Numbered from the stretch's first letter, positions 37,647-47,250 are shown. The stretch is 64,000 bases of DNA from Flammeovirgaceae bacterium (GCA_024638265.1 JAHEKQ010000001.1:62001-126000), one strand, 5' to 3'. Program-made: numbers and translations. Notes: generated from the sequence alone by a model not told the origin.

Positions 37647-38485
37647 GATACATTATTGTGGTATAGTGTAAGACCTGCAATGGGATCCTCCAGGATCTTG
37701 CCAATTGTAACGCCATGCTTAGCGGCCGCTTTCCTCAGGAAATCTGCAAAGTAGAAAGCAATCGAACCCACAAAGTGACATGGCATGGTCTTATGCTCCT
37801 CATAATTCGAAACATGGGCTTCAAAAAAGTCATCCAGTGTCCTCATGATAAGTGAAGCCATATAGGGGTCTTCGCGGTTTTGTAGGATGAACCGCGTATA
37901 AGAGGCGAGATATTGGTTAGGCCTCTCAGCCCTGAATATCTTATTCAAGATCTCATCTCTTTCAATCGGACCCCGTAGCTTTAGTTTTTCCGAAAGGGAA
38001 TCAGGTAGCTTTCCCCTCAGGTAATCCCTGACCAGCATTTTGCCCATGGCGGCACCGCTGCCTTCGTCCCCAAGAATAAACCCGAGACTATCCACTTGTT
38101 GAGTGATACCTCGGCCATCGTAGAGACAGGAGTTGGACCCCGTTCCAAGGATGCACACGATTCCCGGCTCCCTGCCTGCTGTTGCCCTCGCCGCACCAAT
38201 CAGGTCGTCCTCCACAACAATCTGCGCCCCGGGAAAGACTTCATTCAAAGCCATCAACATGCGCATTTTGTTCTCATGGCTTTTACATCCGGCACCGTAG
38301 AAATAGAGGCTTGGTTGTTTTTCGGCAAACTTGCCCAGTGTGCTCTTCCTGATTTCTTCCAGAATGTTTTCATCTGATGCTACATAGGGGTTCAATCCTT
38401 GTGTGCGTTCCTGGGAAATCTCACCATCGTCATGGATAATGCGCCAATGGGTTTTTGTTGATCCGCTATCTGCAATTATTTTCAT
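37643..38485 (-). CDS. BadF/BadG-type sugar kinase (GlcNAc or MurNAc kinase-like)
   Basis: A 280-residue ASKHA-fold kinase from ATG 38485 (TTG at 38500 would add five residues). The phosphate-1 loop ADSGSTKTHWR is at the N-terminus and the phosphate-2 loop ILGTGSNSCLYDG near 106. LGDEGSGAAMGK follows. The family phosphorylates N-acetylglucosamine or related amino sugars, and the coupled murQ gene points to MurNAc or GlcNAc from peptidoglycan. Cytoplasmic. Confidence 0.87.
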   Translation of the reverse strand: MKIIADSGSTKTHWRIIHDDGEISQERTQGLNPYVASDENILEEIRKSTLGKFAEKQPSLYFYGAGCKSHENKMRMLMALNEVFPGAQIVVEDDLIGAARATAGREPGIVCILGTGSNSCLYDGRGITQQVDSLGFILGDEGSGAAMGKMLVRDYLRGKLPDSLSEKLKLRGPIERDEILNKIFRAERPNQYLASYTRFILQNREDPYMASLIMRTLDDFFEAHVSNYEEHKTMPCHFVGSIAFYFADFLRKAAAKHGVTIGKILEDPIAGLTLYHNNVS

Positions 38486-38544
38486 TTTTCCGTCCCCCAA
38501 TTACTGTAAATTTTTTCAAAACATCAGTTTATTGAATCTGGTGA

Positions 38545-39252
38545 TCACCTTGAGGTGACATGGTAATAGTCTTTCTTGATTACATGAAGGAATTTGATAG
38601 GTGGATCGTTCAACCTTACGCCCATTTTTGAAGCGAGTTTTTCTGCCAGGAGGTTAGCCGGTCCGGGATCCCCTTCCTTCCTGTTGAAATCGAGGGCCTG
38701 CTCAATTAAATCAATCTCCGCATCTGATAACCTGATCACCTCCTTGTAAACGGGCTCATATTCATCATCAAAAGTAGTATTAAGAGGATTTGACGTTAAA
38801 AGGTCAGTCCTGGATAATTTGATAACGGTAGTTCCCGCGGCGAGGTCACCTAACCTCTGACCTTTTGAAGTTAGTATCACAAATAAAAAGGCCACAAGCC
38901 CACTGGAAAACCATATCTCAATGGTCCGAAAAATCCACCGCAGAAAATAATTGATCACTCCCGGCCGCGAGCCATCAAGTTTAATTACCTTGATCCTCAT
39001 GGCGACCTTTCCAGGGCTCTGTCCATTCATGAATAATTCAAAGAGAAAATTATAGAACAAGACAGGTAGGTAAAATATGATAACCAGGTAGTCATCCGGG
39101 TTTGTTACCTGACCCAATGCGTATATTATCAGGAATACGTAGGCGACTTTGATAATAAAATCGATCAAATGAGCAGCAACCCGATCCCCAACGCTGGCTA
39201 TCGGATATTCAATCAGAACATTCTGAGTGGTGCGCACCTTGACGCTTGGCAT
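38545..39252 (-). CDS. RDD-family membrane protein
   Basis: A 235-residue membrane protein with VGDRVAAHLIDFIIKVAYV (the RDD signature region), a second helix pair near 60-80 and 105-130, and SPGKVAMRIKVIKLDGSRP. The C-terminal 75 residues are soluble. RDD proteins are proposed small-ligand or ion transporters. It is divergent from the SpoIIM - MoxR operon, and RDD genes are commonly next to such operons in Bacteroidota, which supports a joint role. Confidence 0.82.
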   Translation of the reverse strand: MPSVKVRTTQNVLIEYPIASVGDRVAAHLIDFIIKVAYVFLIIYALGQVTNPDDYLVIIFYLPVLFYNFLFELFMNGQSPGKVAMRIKVIKLDGSRPGVINYFLRWIFRTIEIWFSSGLVAFLFVILTSKGQRLGDLAAGTTVIKLSRTDLLTSNPLNTTFDDEYEPVYKEVIRLSDAEIDLIEQALDFNRKEGDPGPANLLAEKLASKMGVRLNDPPIKFLHVIKKDYYHVTSR

Positions 39253-39336
39253 GGCTGAATATTTTGATTAATTTCCATTCTTTAAAAGGCGCAATCTAGT
39301 CAGAATTATTTATTCCGGTAAATCAAATTAATCCCA

Positions 39337-40326
39337 TTGAGAAGAGCCGCATTTGTAAAAGCAAACCAGGAACGTTGGAAGAAGTTTGAAGATCTGGTCA
39401 ATAACAAACACAATAAACCCGACCCGGATCAGCTGGCGGATCTCTTCATTCAAGTTCAGGATGATCTTTCATTCTCCAATACTCATTTTCCCGGAACCGA
39501 TACCACCCATTATCTCAATCACCTTGCCAGCAAGATTCACCTGACTATCTACAAGAATAAAAGAGAAAGCAGAAAGCGAATAGTCACTTTTTGGACCATC
39601 GAAGTGCCTATGCTTTTTTATGAACATAGAAAAAAGTTGCTCTACTCATTTATGATATTTTCGCTGGCAGTACTGGTAGGCGCCCTCTCTGCAGCCAATG
39701 ATGAATTATTCGTCCGGCTGATCCTCGGAGACCGGTACGTGGATATGACCCTCGAAAATATCGAAAAGGGAGAAGTTATGGGCGTTTATGCCTCCAGCAG
39801 CGAGGCAAACATGTTCGTTGGTATCACTGTGAACAATATCCTGGTTTCGCTGCGTACCTTTGCATGGGGCTGGTTTATAAACGGTACCCCCTTGTTTGCC
39901 CTGCTATCTTTTGGGACTGGTTTTATACTTGTATTCAACGGTATTATGCTGGGTAGCTTCCAGTATTTCTTCTACAGCTATGGGCTTCTGGGTGAATCTG
40001 CCTTGACAATTTGGCTTCACGGGACCATCGAAATTGCTGCGATAATTATGGCTGGTACTGCGGGGCTTGTTGCGGGTAATTCAATTCTTTTTCCCGGGAC
40101 CTATAAGCGGAAAGACAGTTTTCAAAAGGGTGCTAAAGACGGAGTTAAGATTGTAATTGGCTTAATTCCCCTATTTATTATCGCCGGATTTATTGAATCA
40201 TTCGTTACCCGACTATTTGGTATGCCTGTCGCAATGAAGATTCTGATTATCGCCGGTTCCCTGGCATTTATCCTTTTCTATTTTATCTGGTACCCCTATA
40301 AAGTAAACAAGAAATGCGGACCATGA
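39337..40326 (+). CDS. Stage II sporulation protein M-like membrane protein
   Basis: A 329-residue protein of the SpoIIM/DUF95 family. The N-terminal 95 residues are soluble and basic, and then come six or so helices with NNILVSLRTFAWGWF, FGTGFILVFNGIMLG and LWLHGTIE-like motifs (here TIWLHGTIEIAAI). The start is TTG 39337, because the frame has a stop at 39319 and no ATG or GTG between. It is the first gene of the MoxR/DUF58 operon. The organism type is not spore-forming, so the family name reflects fold only. Confidence 0.85.
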   Translation: MRRAAFVKANQERWKKFEDLVNNKHNKPDPDQLADLFIQVQDDLSFSNTHFPGTDTTHYLNHLASKIHLTIYKNKRESRKRIVTFWTIEVPMLFYEHRKKLLYSFMIFSLAVLVGALSAANDELFVRLILGDRYVDMTLENIEKGEVMGVYASSSEANMFVGITVNNILVSLRTFAWGWFINGTPLFALLSFGTGFILVFNGIMLGSFQYFFYSYGLLGESALTIWLHGTIEIAAIIMAGTAGLVAGNSILFPGTYKRKDSFQKGAKDGVKIVIGLIPLFIIAGFIESFVTRLFGMPVAMKILIIAGSLAFILFYFIWYPYKVNKKCGP

Positions 40327-41327
40327 ACACTAACACCAACTATATCGAATTCCGGAAGAAGAGAACTTTCAGTGAAACCATGAATGCTATTATCGAATTC
40401 ACCAAACGTGAATTTCTCGGTATGCTAAAAGCCCAGGTGTACATTTCAGGGCCGGTAATGCTCGTAGCCGCTATTCTGTTTGCACTGCTGTTTGATACTT
40501 TCTTTACTCTTGGATTTACGGGAAGTCCGGATTTTTTCACGGTCGAAGCAGGTCTTTATTTCGTAGGATTGATGTTTTTCTCACTACTTGCCACAGTATT
40601 TGTAACTGCAGTCAGTCTCGATTACCTCTACATTTATGTAAATGACAGGCCTGATAAAATCACTCCGGATATGGTTTGGAAAAGGTCGAAAAAGACCGTT
40701 TGGGGCATCTTATTTCATGCTTTTATCCTAAGTGTCCTTCTTATCATAGCATACTTTGTTGTGGTCGGTGGGTTTACTGCACTTGTTGCACTTGTATCGC
40801 CGGTATTCTTTATCCTCTTTTTTATACCCTTCGGAGTGATCTTTTACTTTGTGGGTGTATTCAGTATTTATTTCCCCATTTACGTTTTTGAACAAAGGGG
40901 ACTTGATATCGGTACCATCATCGGGCGTTGTTTCAAACTTGTCAAAAATCATTGGTGGAAGACCTTTGGGGTTTTCATGATCACCTCTATAGTGGTTGGA
41001 GTGGTCAGCTCCATATTCTTCATTCCACCTTATGTCACTATGCTGGTACAGGTATTCGATGCCCAACAAACAGGTGCTGAAGAAGCCGTTCTTCAGGAAA
41101 TCACCAGGAGCTGGTGGGTAGTCGGATTTTTCATACTCTACGTAGTAGCCAGGTATCTCCTCAGTTTCCTGATTTTTATTGGAACGGGTATCCAGTACCA
41201 TAACCTGGTTGAACAAAAGGAGGCTGCAGGGTTAATGAATACAATCGCCTCGATCGATACAGAGAATACAGAGAGTAAGCTGGGGGCTGACCGTTCCGGT
41301 GATAGTGAACACGATGAGGATTATTAA
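40323..41327 (+). CDS. Multi-spanning membrane protein of the MoxR operon
   Basis: A 334-residue membrane protein overlapping the SpoIIM gene by 4 bases (ATGA at 40323; an ATG at 40314 is also in frame). About five or six helices are visible between residues 35 and 300, with a soluble acidic tail. I do not recognise a named family with certainty. It is always a good partner candidate of the SpoIIM protein, since both are coupled translationally. Confidence 0.75.
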   Translation: MNTNTNYIEFRKKRTFSETMNAIIEFTKREFLGMLKAQVYISGPVMLVAAILFALLFDTFFTLGFTGSPDFFTVEAGLYFVGLMFFSLLATVFVTAVSLDYLYIYVNDRPDKITPDMVWKRSKKTVWGILFHAFILSVLLIIAYFVVVGGFTALVALVSPVFFILFFIPFGVIFYFVGVFSIYFPIYVFEQRGLDIGTIIGRCFKLVKNHWWKTFGVFMITSIVVGVVSSIFFIPPYVTMLVQVFDAQQTGAEEAVLQEITRSWWVVGFFILYVVARYLLSFLIFIGTGIQYHNLVEQKEAAGLMNTIASIDTENTESKLGADRSGDSEHDEDY

Positions 41328-42000
41328 ACGGCTGATCTTCATATGGATACTTTTAATCGCAATTGCCCCTGCTTTCGCCCAGGATTCGGATGAGTACCGG
41401 GAAATCAAAGAAGAAACTCTTGAAAAACTAAAAGCAGATGGCGACCTGGACTACCCTGTGGAAGTCGGTGAAAAAGCCGGATGGCTCCAGAAGATATTTG
41501 AATGGATTGCAGATGGGTTAAGCTGGTTCTACAGTCTTCTCCAAAGAGGTGGATTGAGTGAACCATTTTTATACCTGATATCCTTTATCGCTGCCGGTGT
41601 TCTCGTTTGGTTACTTTTGAGGTCCCGGTATTCATGGGTATTCTCCAGGAGGTCAAAGGAAGGCAATTTGAGCTATTCTGTCCATCATGAGGATATCCAT
41701 TCAATTGATTTTGATAAGGAAATTGAGGGCGCAATAAAAAAAGAGGACTTCCGATTGGCAGTCCGTTTGGTTTACCTGCGGACCTTGAAACTAATGTCTG
41801 ACTATCAGCTTATCTATTGGGCGGAAGGGAAAACCAATAACCAGTATGCCCGGGAGTTAAGTGACCAGACACTTCGGGAAAAATTCTCCCGCTTAAGCTA
41901 CCAATTCAACTACCTGTGGTACGGTCATTTCGATGCACGGAATGATCATTGGATGAAAGCAGACGAATTATACAGGGAAATAAGTTCTAAAATCAAGTAA
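41314..42000 (+). CDS. DUF4129 domain membrane protein
   Basis: A 228-residue protein from ATG 41314 with a signal peptide (LIFIWILLIAIAPAFAQ), a short periplasmic part, a helix near 90-110 and a cytoplasmic C-terminal DUF4129 domain (RLAVRLVYLRTLKLM, then NNQYARELSDQTLREKFSRLS). DUF4129 domains occur in MoxR/DUF58/transglutaminase clusters thought to support folding or surface processes. It overlaps the preceding gene by 14 bases. Confidence 0.83.
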   Translation: MRIIKRLIFIWILLIAIAPAFAQDSDEYREIKEETLEKLKADGDLDYPVEVGEKAGWLQKIFEWIADGLSWFYSLLQRGGLSEPFLYLISFIAAGVLVWLLLRSRYSWVFSRRSKEGNLSYSVHHEDIHSIDFDKEIEGAIKKEDFRLAVRLVYLRTLKLMSDYQLIYWAEGKTNNQYARELSDQTLREKFSRLSYQFNYLWYGHFDARNDHWMKADELYREISSKIK

Positions 42001-42022
42001 TATCAGAAAGCTGTACTACATA

Positions 42023-43240
42023 TTGATTGGAATACTGCTGGTGATCATCCTCCTTACCATCGGATCGGTCAATACACAGCAAATCAACTGGACACGAATG
42101 TTTTATTCGCAGTTAAAGATCCCTTATGGTACCTATGCGCTTAAAGAGATGTTGCCTGACCTTTTCAGCGACATTGAAAGGAACAGAAATACTATTTTAG
42201 AGCTCACAGATACATTGCAAAACCCGGTAAACTTTCTCAGTGTCAGCGAGAAATTTGAAATTTCTGACCTGGAGCTCAATAAGATCATGGAGAAAGTACA
42301 AGAGGGTAGTAATCTGCTGGTGAGTGCCCATTACTTTAATTCCTCAATGCTCGATACCCTGGGCCTGGACCTGGATACCGCCAATGTTTTCTTCGGCAAT
42401 CAGATTATCCCACTCATGGACGAGGGGACACAATCCAATTACCGGTTTTCCATAAAGGATTTTCTAATCAGGGACACCGTTCATATTCGAGCTACAGATC
42501 GTGCCTTTTCAAAGGACTATTTTGTGATAAAGAAAAGAGATATATTCACCTACTTTACTGATGTAAATGAAACCAACACCCGTGTACTTGCCAGGTATAT
42601 GGACTACCCTATCCTCGTCAGTGTCAGTAATGGAAATGGCAAATTCATAATCTCCAGTGTTCCTCACTTACTTTCAAATATTTACCTGCTTCAGGCAGAT
42701 GGTTATCCCTTCGTCAGTTATATGATGTCGCATGTCCCCGGGACCAAACTGGTATGGACAGAATTTTATGAGATTGGAAGGGGTTTGTCCAATAGCCCAC
42801 TGCGATATATCCTCAGCCAGCCAGCCCTGAAACTCGCTTTGTATACTGTATTGGGAGGTCTGATTCTCATGGCACTATTTGAGATCAAGAGAAAACAAAG
42901 GCCGATACCTATTGTCACTCCACCCCGGAACGACACTCTTGAGTTTGTCCAAACCATAGGTAATTTGTACTTCGAAGGAGGTCACCACAGCTCTATTGCG
43001 TTGAAAAGGGCGCAATTTTTCCTTGAGTATGTGAGATCGCATTATTACCTGGAAACCCGAAAAATGGATGATGATTTTATTAAGGCTTTGACGAGAAAAA
43101 GTCAAAGTGAAAAAAAAATAATTGAAGAATTGGTGAAGCAAATTAGATATATCAATAGTGCTAAGCCTGTGAGCGACGAGCTGTTGAAGAGATTCAGCGA
43201 AAACCTTGATAAATTTTACGATTACAAAGTGACCATATGA
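42023..43240 (+). CDS. DUF4350 domain membrane protein
   Basis: A 405-residue protein with an N-terminal membrane helix, a large periplasmic DUF4350 region (TRMFYSQLKIPYGTYALKEML, then SNLLVSAHYFNSSM) and a second helix near residue 275 leading into a cytoplasmic tail. The start is uncertain: the frame opens after a stop at 41981 and has no ATG or GTG, so TTG 42023 is taken, but ATC or CTG a few codons earlier could serve. It is the fourth gene of the operon. Confidence 0.8.
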   Translation: MIGILLVIILLTIGSVNTQQINWTRMFYSQLKIPYGTYALKEMLPDLFSDIERNRNTILELTDTLQNPVNFLSVSEKFEISDLELNKIMEKVQEGSNLLVSAHYFNSSMLDTLGLDLDTANVFFGNQIIPLMDEGTQSNYRFSIKDFLIRDTVHIRATDRAFSKDYFVIKKRDIFTYFTDVNETNTRVLARYMDYPILVSVSNGNGKFIISSVPHLLSNIYLLQADGYPFVSYMMSHVPGTKLVWTEFYEIGRGLSNSPLRYILSQPALKLALYTVLGGLILMALFEIKRKQRPIPIVTPPRNDTLEFVQTIGNLYFEGGHHSSIALKRAQFFLEYVRSHYYLETRKMDDDFIKALTRKSQSEKKIIEELVKQIRYINSAKPVSDELLKRFSENLDKFYDYKVTI

Positions 43241-43243
43241 CTA

Positions 43244-44224
43244 ATGGAGAATAACGAAACATTTGAAAACAGGATCGACCTCTCACCACTGAAAGAGGGT
43301 GTTGACAAGATCAAGACTGAAATAGGTAAAGTAATTGTCGGCCAGGATGAAATGGTGGAGCTCATCATCTCCGCTATTCTTTCCGACGGCCATATTTTGC
43401 TGGAAGGAGTCCCCGGTGTGGCCAAAACTCTTGCTGCCCGAATGGTCGCCAAAGTAGTGGATGTTGGGTTCAGCAGGATACAGTTTACCCCTGACCTGAT
43501 GCCATCTGATATTATTGGAACCTCTGTTTTCAACATGAAAAATACAGAGTTTGAATTCCGAGCAGGACCGATATTTTCAAATATTATCCTGATCGATGAA
43601 ATCAACCGCGCTCCGGCGAAGACACAAGCCGCATTGTTTGAGGTGATGGAAGAACGACAGGTAACTGTAGATGGAGATACCATGAAAATGGATGAACCAT
43701 ACCTTGTGATTGCAACGCAGAATCCCATTGAACAGGAGGGCACCTACCGGCTTCCCGAAGCACAACTGGATCGATTCCTGTATAAGATCAACGTGGATTA
43801 TCCCACCGAGGCACAGGAAGTAGATATTCTTCATAGCCACCACAGCGGTCAAATCAGCAAAGGTATGGAGAACATAAAAAAAGTTCTTAAGCCCAAAGCA
43901 ATTAATGAATTTAGAAAATTGGTCAAGCAGGTTTATGTGGAAGAGCCTTTGATCAAATACATCGCGGCTTTTGTACAGGATACAAGACGAGATGAATCCC
44001 TGTTTCTGGGGGCCTCACCCAGAGCTTCCATCGCCATTCTGAATGGCGCCAAATCAATAGCCGCGATAAATGGGAGAGACTTCGTTACTCCTGAAGATAT
44101 TCAGCAGGTGGCCTACCCCGCCCTGAGGCACCGGATAATACTTTCTCCCGAGCGGGAAATGGAGGGAATACTTGCCGACGAGATCATTGAACAAACACTT
44201 AAGAGAGTGGAAGTGCCCCGCTAA
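43244..44224 (+). CDS. MoxR-family AAA+ ATPase
   Basis: A 326-residue AAA+ protein with Walker A GVPGVAKT (55-62), Walker B IILIDE (114-119), sensor region ATQNPIEQEGTYRLPEAQLDRFL and an arginine-rich C-terminal lid. MoxR ATPases act as chaperones or in insertion of metal or other cofactors, usually with a VWA or DUF58 partner. The ATG is four bases after the DUF4350 stop, and the stop overlaps the DUF58 start by one base. Confidence 0.93.
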   Translation: MENNETFENRIDLSPLKEGVDKIKTEIGKVIVGQDEMVELIISAILSDGHILLEGVPGVAKTLAARMVAKVVDVGFSRIQFTPDLMPSDIIGTSVFNMKNTEFEFRAGPIFSNIILIDEINRAPAKTQAALFEVMEERQVTVDGDTMKMDEPYLVIATQNPIEQEGTYRLPEAQLDRFLYKINVDYPTEAQEVDILHSHHSGQISKGMENIKKVLKPKAINEFRKLVKQVYVEEPLIKYIAAFVQDTRRDESLFLGASPRASIAILNGAKSIAAINGRDFVTPEDIQQVAYPALRHRIILSPEREMEGILADEIIEQTLKRVEVPR

Positions 44225-45555
44225 TGAAGGGAATCCTGTCACTATATTTCAGTCAGAGGTTTTTCAACCTGTTGTGGTTGTTGTGCATTCTTTTTGTGCT
44301 CGCCTACCTGTTACCCATTCTATTTCCAACCATCCTCTTCCTACTCTACGGTTTTATCATTTTCTCTCTTGTAGACATTATCCTTCTTTATAGAATTCGA
44401 CAGGGTATTTTTGGGACCCGATCCACTCCGGACAAACTTTCCAATGGTGATGAAAATCCCATTACCATCCACCTGGAAAATTTTTACCCCTACAAGATCA
44501 CATTAAAGGTCATCGATGAATTGCCCCACCAGTTTCAAAGGCGTGACCTTGTCATGATGCTTGATTTGTCCCCCGGCGAAGTCAAGTATATCGAATATGA
44601 ATTACGTCCCACCAAACGCGGTGAATATAATTTTGGGGCGCTTAATGTATTTGCCAGGACCCAATTGGGATTGTGTACCCGTAAATTCAGATTTTCGCAG
44701 GGTAAAACCGTACCCGTTTACCCCTCATATCTCCAAATGAGGAAGTACGAACTCATGGCAATCAGCAATAACCTGACTGAGCTCGGGATCAAGAAAATCA
44801 GGCGAATCGGTCATAACATGGAGTTTGAACAGATCAAGGAGTATGTTCAGGGTGATGATTTCAGGACCATAAACTGGAAAGCCACTGCCCGGAAGGCCGC
44901 ACTAATGGTGAACAATTACCAGGATGAAAAAAGTCAGCAGGTTTATTCACTGATCGACAAAGGACGGGTAATGCAAATGCCTTTTAACGGTTTAAGTCTA
45001 CTCGATTATGCCATAAACGCTAGCCTTGTAATCTCAAACATAGCCATCAAAAAGGAGGATAAAGCGGGATTGATCACCTTTCAACACCGAGTGGGAACGG
45101 TATTGCCTGCGAGTAAGCGCAACAACCAGATGTTCCTGATTCAGGAAGCCTTATACAATCAAAAAACCGCATTCAAGGAAACAGATTTCAGCAGACTCTT
45201 TTCTCTGGTGAGAAATAAATTAAACCACCGAAGTTTACTGCTCCTTTTTACGAATTTTGAATCCCGTGTTTCACTCGACAGGCAACTACCATTTCTTATC
45301 AGCCTGGCAAAAAATCACCTCGTGGTACTTATATTTTTTGAAAATACAGAGATGTCATCCCTGATAGAAGATCGCGCATCGAGCCTGAGAACTATGTATC
45401 ATAAAGCCATCGCTGAAAAGTTTGCCTTCGAGAAAAAACTGATCGTTCGTGAACTGGCCAGCTACGGTATTCATTGCATCCTTACCTCCCCCCAGGATCT
45501 TACGGTGAATACCATTAACAAGTACCTGGAGTTGAAGGCGAGGGGAGTTTTTTAG
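44224..45555 (+). CDS. DUF58 domain protein (MoxR partner)
   Basis: A 443-residue protein with two N-terminal helices (about 16-36 and 40-58), a beta-rich periplasmic part (FYPYKITLKVIDELPHQF, then PTKRGEYNFG) and the DUF58 motif YVQGDDFRTINWKATARKAALMVN, followed by a von Willebrand-like domain. DUF58 proteins are regular partners of MoxR ATPases. It ends the operon. The downstream sequence is a G-rich repeat before the convergent sigma gene. Confidence 0.88.
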   Translation: MKGILSLYFSQRFFNLLWLLCILFVLAYLLPILFPTILFLLYGFIIFSLVDIILLYRIRQGIFGTRSTPDKLSNGDENPITIHLENFYPYKITLKVIDELPHQFQRRDLVMMLDLSPGEVKYIEYELRPTKRGEYNFGALNVFARTQLGLCTRKFRFSQGKTVPVYPSYLQMRKYELMAISNNLTELGIKKIRRIGHNMEFEQIKEYVQGDDFRTINWKATARKAALMVNNYQDEKSQQVYSLIDKGRVMQMPFNGLSLLDYAINASLVISNIAIKKEDKAGLITFQHRVGTVLPASKRNNQMFLIQEALYNQKTAFKETDFSRLFSLVRNKLNHRSLLLLFTNFESRVSLDRQLPFLISLAKNHLVVLIFFENTEMSSLIEDRASSLRTMYHKAIAEKFAFEKKLIVRELASYGIHCILTSPQDLTVNTINKYLELKARGVF

Positions 45556-45558
45556 GTT

Positions 45559-45640
45559 GGGGGTTTGGGCTGATGGGTTGATGGGTAGATGGGTTAAAGG
45601 GTGGATGAGTTGGAGAGTGAGGATGAAAGGGGATGGGGGA
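45559..45640 (+). repeat. G-rich period-8 repeat with G-quadruplex potential
   Basis: Between the convergent DUF58 and sigma genes the plus strand repeats an 8-base unit close to NNGATGGG (45570-45577, 45578-45585, 45586-45593), then decays to ttaaaggg, tggatgag and ttggagag. Six G-runs of three or more lie at 45559-63, 67-69, 75-77, 83-85, 91-93 and 99-101, with spacers of three to five bases. That satisfies the G3N1-7 rule for a quadruplex. It may act as a roadblock or terminator. Confidence 0.6.
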
Positions 45641-46867
45641 TTATGTTATTTTTTTCTTTTTGAGGTAATTTCTTTCTGAGGTGTTTGTAGTGTACTGTAT
45701 GGCATGGTCCAGGTATTTATTTGCCATTTGAGTATCCCCCATTTTCTGATAGACTTCTGCGTAAGCTCCATATAGCAGGTATTTTCTATGTTCAAGTTTT
45801 TCAGGTGAAATGGATTCCAGCAAATCCAGGCTATGGGAAACTTCCATATACTGTAGGGCAACAATGGCCATGTTGAGGAGATTCATGGGGGACGGGTTGA
45901 TGGATTGCAATTCCCGGTACAACTCATGGATACCGGCCCAGTCGGTATCCTCAAAAGTAGGGGCTCTTAAGTGTTCAGCCACTATGGAAGCTTCGATATA
46001 GTATGAAGATACACCCTCGTATTCCTCACACTTTAACATCGCACTATTTCCCAGGTTGATTAGGGGTCGATACCATTTTGTGCGATCCTGGTGCTCGAGA
46101 TCGATAATTTCATGAAACTCATTGATTTTACTATCCAACCGGGCAGATTGAAAACACATTAATGCGAACAATGCATACAAGCTTTCTGACCTTAGGTTGA
46201 CCTTTTTGATTAGTAATTGGCTGAGGCGCAGAGCCTCACCACACAATTCCTTATCCACTAGCGACTGACGCTTAGTCGAGTGAAATCCTTCATTAAATAT
46301 GAGGTAAATGACGTGCTGGACCCCCTGCATTCTTTCATTAATCTGCTGTGGATCCGGGTAATCAAATTGAATATCACGGTCGTTGATCTTCTTCCTGGCC
46401 CTGATCAACCTTTTCTTAACGGTTTCTTCCTTCGTGAGCAAGGCAGCGGCTATCTCCCGCATCGAAAACCCCGAGACGGCTCTAAGTGCAAAGGCAATCT
46501 GCTCCTCTGTTTTCAGCTCGGGGTGACAGGCTACAAAAATCATCCTCAGCTGGCTGTCCTCTATTTCGTGATCCAGAAAAATTTCCTGTATACCTATACT
46601 GGCGGTCCCGGTCGGGATACTGTCAACCTGGGCCTGTGGCTTGATTTTTCTCAATAGATCAATTGCCCTATTCCTCGCTGCCCGCATTAGCCATGCTTCC
46701 GGATTATCAGGAAGACCCTTTCTCCATTTGAGGGTTGCTTTAATAAAGGTATCCTGGACGGCATCCTCGATCAGTTCCAGGTGGGTAAGACCGAAAACTT
46801 TGGTTAAAATTGCGATCATCTTTCCATACTGGTGACGGAATAGATGATCGACAATTTTTGGTTCCAT
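45641..46867 (-). CDS. ECF42-like RNA polymerase sigma factor with C-terminal extension
   Basis: A 408-residue extracytoplasmic sigma factor. Region 2 (about 9-80) contains VFGLTHLELIEDAVQDTF and PEAWLMRAARNRAIDLLR. Region 4 follows near 110-165 with the HTH GFSMREIAAALLTKEETVKKRL. The extra 230 residues are helical, TPR-like (DUF6596), with VIYLIFNEGF at their start. The group usually called ECF42 has this tail and is encoded next to DGPF proteins, exactly as here. The gene order suggests it is the second gene, three bases after the DGPF gene. Confidence 0.88.
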   Translation of the reverse strand: MEPKIVDHLFRHQYGKMIAILTKVFGLTHLELIEDAVQDTFIKATLKWRKGLPDNPEAWLMRAARNRAIDLLRKIKPQAQVDSIPTGTASIGIQEIFLDHEIEDSQLRMIFVACHPELKTEEQIAFALRAVSGFSMREIAAALLTKEETVKKRLIRARKKINDRDIQFDYPDPQQINERMQGVQHVIYLIFNEGFHSTKRQSLVDKELCGEALRLSQLLIKKVNLRSESLYALFALMCFQSARLDSKINEFHEIIDLEHQDRTKWYRPLINLGNSAMLKCEEYEGVSSYYIEASIVAEHLRAPTFEDTDWAGIHELYRELQSINPSPMNLLNMAIVALQYMEVSHSLDLLESISPEKLEHRKYLLYGAYAEVYQKMGDTQMANKYLDHAIQYTTNTSERNYLKKKKIT

Positions 46868-46869
46868 AG

Positions 46870-47214
46870 TTAGTCCATTTTTAATACTTCCCGGATTTCA
46901 ACAGTACCACCGAGATCATAATCAGGATAATCCTCTGCTATTTTGACGACATCTTCAGCGTTTTCAGCGGCCACTAGGTAATAGCCTCCAACGAGCTCTT
47001 TTCCTTCTACGAAAGGGCCGTCGGATACAACGCGTTCAGGTCCACTGACCCTTTTGGAAGCGCTGTTCAAGGCATTCCCACCACGGAGAATACCTTGTTC
47101 TCCCATTTTATCGCCCCAGGCAAACCACTTGCCCATCCGTTCCTGCAGCTGTTCTGGGGACAATCCGAGTTCCTCGTAATCTGCCCCGATAAATATCATC
47201 ATGAATTCTTTCAT
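46870..47214 (-). CDS. YCII/DGPF-domain protein
   Basis: A 114-residue YCII-related protein with MMIFIGADYEELG at the start, the namesake motif in RVVSDGPFVEGKELVGGYYL and a C-terminal AEDYPD. This family is the common genomic partner of ECF42 sigma factors and may regulate or be regulated by them. It precedes the sigma gene by two bases. Its true reaction is unknown. Confidence 0.88.
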   Translation of the reverse strand: MKEFMMIFIGADYEELGLSPEQLQERMGKWFAWGDKMGEQGILRGGNALNSASKRVSGPERVVSDGPFVEGKELVGGYYLVAAENAEDVVKIAEDYPDYDLGGTVEIREVLKMD

Positions 47215-47250
47215 CGCTTTGAGGTTTAAGAGTTAGATAATTTACGGATG

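Noticed and set aside
45559-45640. Considered as a CRISPR-like array
   Set aside because: The unit is only 8 bases, there are no unique spacers of constant length and no cas gene is nearby.
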